Below, one piece after another: positions 61,301 through 64,000 of a DNA stretch of 64,000 nt. The stretch comes from Paraburkholderia sacchari (lineage in GTDB: Bacteria; Pseudomonadota; Gammaproteobacteria; Burkholderiales; Burkholderiaceae). Position numbers and translations under genes: made by a program. Location: contig NZ_JTDB02000008.1 in assembly GCF_000785435.2 (NCBI RefSeq), positions 186,001 to 250,000 on the forward strand. The letters are read 5' to 3'. The notes below the pieces were generated by a model. The model was not told the origin of the DNA. It was given only the letters and a program-made list of their open reading frames with translations, and made no database searches. Every line of letters starts with the position of its first letter. Position 1 is the first letter of the stretch.

Positions 61301-62761
61301 GTGAACGATTACAACAAGCGGACTGGCTGGCAGCGCGCGCGCGCCATTTTCTCGTTGAACGACCCGCGTTGGGGCCGTGGCGAGGGCAATGGTCAGCGCA
61401 CCGACGACGCACGGCGCCCGTCGGGCAATAACGGCAACAACGGCGGCGGCAAGGGTGACGGCCCCCCCGATCTCGACGAAATGTGGCGTGATTTCAATCG
61501 CCGGTTGTCGACGTTCTTCGGCAAGAAGGGCAAGGGTCCGGGCGGGCTTGGGCCGCGGCCCGACAACGGCCGCAATGCGCGCATCGGCGTGGGTATCGTG
61601 CTTGGCGTGCTGATCGCCATTTATGTGGGCAGCGGCGTGTTCGTGGTCCAGGATGGGCAGGCCGGCGTCGTGTTGCAGTTGGGCCAGTATCGCCACACGG
61701 TCGGCCAGGGCGTGCACTGGCGTTTCCCTTTCCCGTTCCAGTCGCAGGAAATCGTGAATGTCGGCCAGATCCGCAGCGTCGAGATCGGCCGCAATAATCT
61801 CGTACGTCCGTCGAATGTGAAGGATGCCTCGGTGCTCACGCACGAAGGCGATATTCTCGATGTGCGTTTCACCGTGCAGTACCAGGTCAAGCAGCCTACC
61901 GATTATCTGTTCCATAGCGCCGATCCGGATCTTGCCGTGAGCCAGGCCGCGCAGGCCGCCGTGCGCACCGTGGTGGGCGCGCATAGCACCCACGATCTGC
62001 TCTTTGGGGACCGTGAACCGATTCGCGCGCAGCTTGCCGATTCCATCCAGCATGCGCTGGACGTCTACAAAACAGGGCTTGGCGTGGTCGGCGTGACGAT
62101 TCAGGGCGTTTCGGCGCCCGATCGCGTGCAGGCGGCCTTCGACGACGAGACGAAGGCGCGACAGGAAAGCGAGCGCGCGAAACGCGACGCGCAGACCTAC
62201 GCCGATCAGTTGTTGCCGCGCGCGCAAACCGAGGGGGCGCGCGTGATCGAAGACGCCAAGGCCTACAGCGACCGCGTGGTGGCGAAGGCGCAGGGCGACG
62301 CGCAGCGTTTTAACAGCGTCTACGACCAATACGCGAAAGCGCCGGCCGTCATTCGGGAGCGCATGTATCTGGACACCATGCAGCACATCTACTCGAATAC
62401 GACGAAGGTGTTCGTTGACAGCAAGTCGGGCAATAACGTGATCTATTTGCCGCTCGACAAGATCGTCGACGCGACGCGTCAGCGCGCCGCCGCGGCAGCG
62501 GGAGCCTCGGGCGCGGCCGCCGCGCCGGCGGGCGGTGCATCAGATGCAGCGAGCGCTGCAGCAGCGCCTGCAGCAAGCACCGACGTGCAGCAAGGCACGC
62601 AGCCGCAAAGCCCGCAGCAGGGTGCACAGCAGGGCGTGCAACCCGCGCAGCAGAGCGCGGCACCGGCGCCGTCCGCGAGCGAAGCGGCCCGGGCGGCCAG
62701 CGACGCTTTCCGTTCGCGCGACGCGCTGCGTTCGCGCGGCCGCGAAGACGACGTGCAATAA
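61301..62761 (+). CDS. hflK: FtsH protease modulator HflK
   Basis: HflK and HflC form a large SPFH (stomatin/prohibitin) cage around the FtsH protease in the inner membrane and control its access to substrates. The 486-residue protein starts with a Gly/Asn-rich cytoplasmic segment, then a membrane helix (about 90-110, IGVGIVLGVLIAIYVGSG) and the band-7 domain (VQDGQAGVVLQLGQYRHTV). A helical region and an Ala/Gln/Pro-rich C-terminus follow. The start is the GTG at 61301 (VNDYNKRTGWQRAR), with no strong ribosome site. It is longer than E. coli HflK (419) owing to both low-complexity ends. Confidence 0.94.
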   Translation: MNDYNKRTGWQRARAIFSLNDPRWGRGEGNGQRTDDARRPSGNNGNNGGGKGDGPPDLDEMWRDFNRRLSTFFGKKGKGPGGLGPRPDNGRNARIGVGIVLGVLIAIYVGSGVFVVQDGQAGVVLQLGQYRHTVGQGVHWRFPFPFQSQEIVNVGQIRSVEIGRNNLVRPSNVKDASVLTHEGDILDVRFTVQYQVKQPTDYLFHSADPDLAVSQAAQAAVRTVVGAHSTHDLLFGDREPIRAQLADSIQHALDVYKTGLGVVGVTIQGVSAPDRVQAAFDDETKARQESERAKRDAQTYADQLLPRAQTEGARVIEDAKAYSDRVVAKAQGDAQRFNSVYDQYAKAPAVIRERMYLDTMQHIYSNTTKVFVDSKSGNNVIYLPLDKIVDATRQRAAAAAGASGAAAAPAGGASDAASAAAAPAASTDVQQGTQPQSPQQGAQQGVQPAQQSAAPAPSASEAARAASDAFRSRDALRSRGREDDVQ

Positions 62762-62773
62762 CGGAGCGCCGAC

Positions 62774-63679
62774 ATGAACAAGATCATTGCGTTCGTCGTC
62801 GCCTTCGTGGTGGTGGTGCTAGTGGCATCGTCGGCGGTGTTTGTCGTCGATCCGCGCCATGTTGCGGTGGTATCCGCTTCGGGCGGCGCCAATGCGACGC
62901 TCGCGGGCCCGGGCCTGCATGTGAAACTGCCGCCGCCGTTCCAGACCGCCACGCTCGTCGATACGCGTATCCAGGCGTTCGATGCGCCCGATGCCGACCG
63001 TTACACGACAGCAGACAAGACCGAGCTGCTCGTGAACCCGGTCGTGCACTATCGCGTGGCCGATCCGCTCAAGCTTTTTGCGGCCACCAAGGGCGATCCG
63101 CAGACCCTCGCGGACCGGCTCGCGCCGCTCTCGCGCGATGCGCTGTCGAGCGCCTTCTCAAAGGTCGATCTGAACGAAGCCCTTGCGCAGCAGGAAGCGG
63201 TCGTCAATGGCGCGCGTGACGCGCTCAAGACGGCCGCGGCGCCGCTCGGCATCGATGTGATCGATATCGAGCTCACGCGCATCGACTATCCGGCGGAGCT
63301 TGCCGAGGTGGTCTACAAGCGCATGAGCGCCGCGCGCGAGCAGGCCGCCGCCGACCAGCGCGCGAAGGGCGCTGCCGAGGCGCAGAAGATCAAGGAAGAA
63401 GCCGAGCGTCAGCAGCAGGCGGCGCTGGCCGATGCGAACAGCCAGGCGCAGGCCATCAAGGGCGAAGGCGACGGCAAGGCTGCCGCAATCGCCGCGCAGG
63501 CATATGGCCGCGATCCGGACTTCTATCGCTTCTATCAAAGCATGCAGGCGTACCGCGAGAGCTTCAAACCCGGCGACGTCGTTGTGGTCGATTCGTCGAG
63601 CGACTTCTTCCGCTTCATGCGCAGTCCGAACGCAGAGGCGCAGCCGGCTCCTGCCGCCGCCGCGCCGCGCAAACATTAA
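62774..63679 (+). CDS. hflC: FtsH protease modulator HflC
   Basis: HflC is the partner of HflK in the FtsH-controlling SPFH complex. The 301-residue protein has an N-terminal membrane anchor (about 4-25, IIAFVVAFVVVVLVASSAVF), the band-7 domain (VVDPRHVAVVSASGG, GPGLHVKLPPPFQ) and a helical segment (REQAAADQRAKGAAEAQKI). The conserved AIAAQAYGRDPDFYRFYQSM lies near the C-terminus. It starts 12 bases after hflK, so translation is probably coupled. Confidence 0.96.
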   Translation: MNKIIAFVVAFVVVVLVASSAVFVVDPRHVAVVSASGGANATLAGPGLHVKLPPPFQTATLVDTRIQAFDAPDADRYTTADKTELLVNPVVHYRVADPLKLFAATKGDPQTLADRLAPLSRDALSSAFSKVDLNEALAQQEAVVNGARDALKTAAAPLGIDVIDIELTRIDYPAELAEVVYKRMSAAREQAAADQRAKGAAEAQKIKEEAERQQQAALADANSQAQAIKGEGDGKAAAIAAQAYGRDPDFYRFYQSMQAYRESFKPGDVVVVDSSSDFFRFMRSPNAEAQPAPAAAAPRKH

Positions 63680-63726
63680 ACAAATGAGACACGGGCGCCG
63701 CGCCTCTGCGCGGCGCGTTTTTTCGC

Positions 63727-63918
63727 ATGAACATAGCTGGTTCCCTGTTGCTCGCGATCGCGTTGATGCTGATTATCGAGGGCATGTTCCCGTTCGTCTT
63801 TCCGGCGGCCTGGCGCGACACGTTTCGTAGAATTGCGGAACGGCCGCCGCATCACATCCGGATCGGCGGGCTGATCGTGATGGGTCTCGGTCTCGTGTTG
63901 CTGTTGCTCGCTACTTGA
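63727..63918 (+). CDS. DUF2065 family small membrane protein
   Basis: The 63-residue protein has two membrane segments (ALMLIIEGMFPFVFPAAW and IGGLIVMGLGLVLLLLA) joined by a basic loop (RDTFRRIAERPPHH). It matches the DUF2065 family (YjeT in E. coli), encoded next to hflC there as well. Function is unknown. It lies 47 bases behind hflC. Confidence 0.92.
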   Translation: MNIAGSLLLAIALMLIIEGMFPFVFPAAWRDTFRRIAERPPHHIRIGGLIVMGLGLVLLLLAT

Positions 63919-64000
63919 ATTCAAGGCTCATGCCTCACGGCATGCGCCGTTTCTATCGTTCGGCCCGCGCATCAGGCGCGTGTTCGCGCTTAGGCCCTGC
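63919..64000. other. Window end, no gene assigned
   Basis: The last 82 bases show no start of a recognisable gene. A hisZ-type gene often follows here in relatives, but its N-terminus is not within the window. Confidence 0.4.

Overview
The window is a stretch of high-GC chromosome from a betaproteobacterium of the family Burkholderiaceae, most likely Burkholderia sensu lato (Paraburkholderia, Caballeronia or Burkholderia). The grounds are the aceE-aceF-lpdA cluster with two lipoyl domains on E2 and one on E3, a phasin gene next to it, the order iscR-iscS-iscU-iscA-hscB-hscA-fdx-iscX, and the run ndk-rlmN-rodZ-ispG-hisS-yfgM-bamB-der-hfq-hflX-hflK-hflC. The genus is inferred from gene content, not from a search. 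I see no tRNA, rRNA, insertion sequence, prophage, integron or CRISPR array. The content is nearly all core genome.

Layout: 1-5005 holds the pyruvate dehydrogenase complex (aceE cut by the window edge). 5221-5796 is a phasin on the minus strand with a well-formed promoter. 6543-9146 holds a PBP7-type D,D-endopeptidase, an orphan helix-turn-helix protein and an IclR regulator. 9383-11702 holds lutA-lutB, separated by seven copies of a 10-bp tandem repeat, with no lutC. 12242-12724 is a low-molecular-weight tyrosine phosphatase. 12808-19110 is the complete ISC iron-sulfur operon, headed by a promoter covered by two IscR-type palindromes. 19236-26003 is a minus-strand block: a glycine-zipper protein, lysS, prfB (with the classical programmed +1 frameshift), recJ and a conserved hypothetical gene.

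Plus-strand genes resume at 26173 with lolC-lolD, a TatD nuclease, comEC, an alpha/beta hydrolase, pyrG-kdsA, eno and ftsB. A minus-strand group (37427-39483) has a small lipoprotein, Hsp33 and a gamma-class carbonic anhydrase. From 39688 to 48934 come a ferritin-like DUF455 protein, a hydrolase, RNase AM, a YciO protein, a site-2 protease, trpS, a methyltransferase, dapA, bamC and a metallo-hydrolase. A Bax-inhibitor-1 family membrane protein (minus) is followed by the ndk-to-hflC run, which ends with a DUF2065 membrane protein.

Functional themes are central carbon metabolism (PDH, enolase, lactate oxidation), Fe-S cluster biogenesis serving clients in the same window (RlmN, IspG, LutAB, ferredoxin), outer-membrane assembly (BamB, BamC, LolCD, KdsA) and translation or quality control (LysS, TrpS, HisS, RF2, Der, HflX, Hfq, HflKC). 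I did not find a convincing undescribed multigene system. The observations most worth a second look are regulatory: the lutB tandem repeat, the paired operators at the phasin promoter, the twin IscR sites, a terminator-like hairpin inside the isc operon, and the RF2 recoding site.
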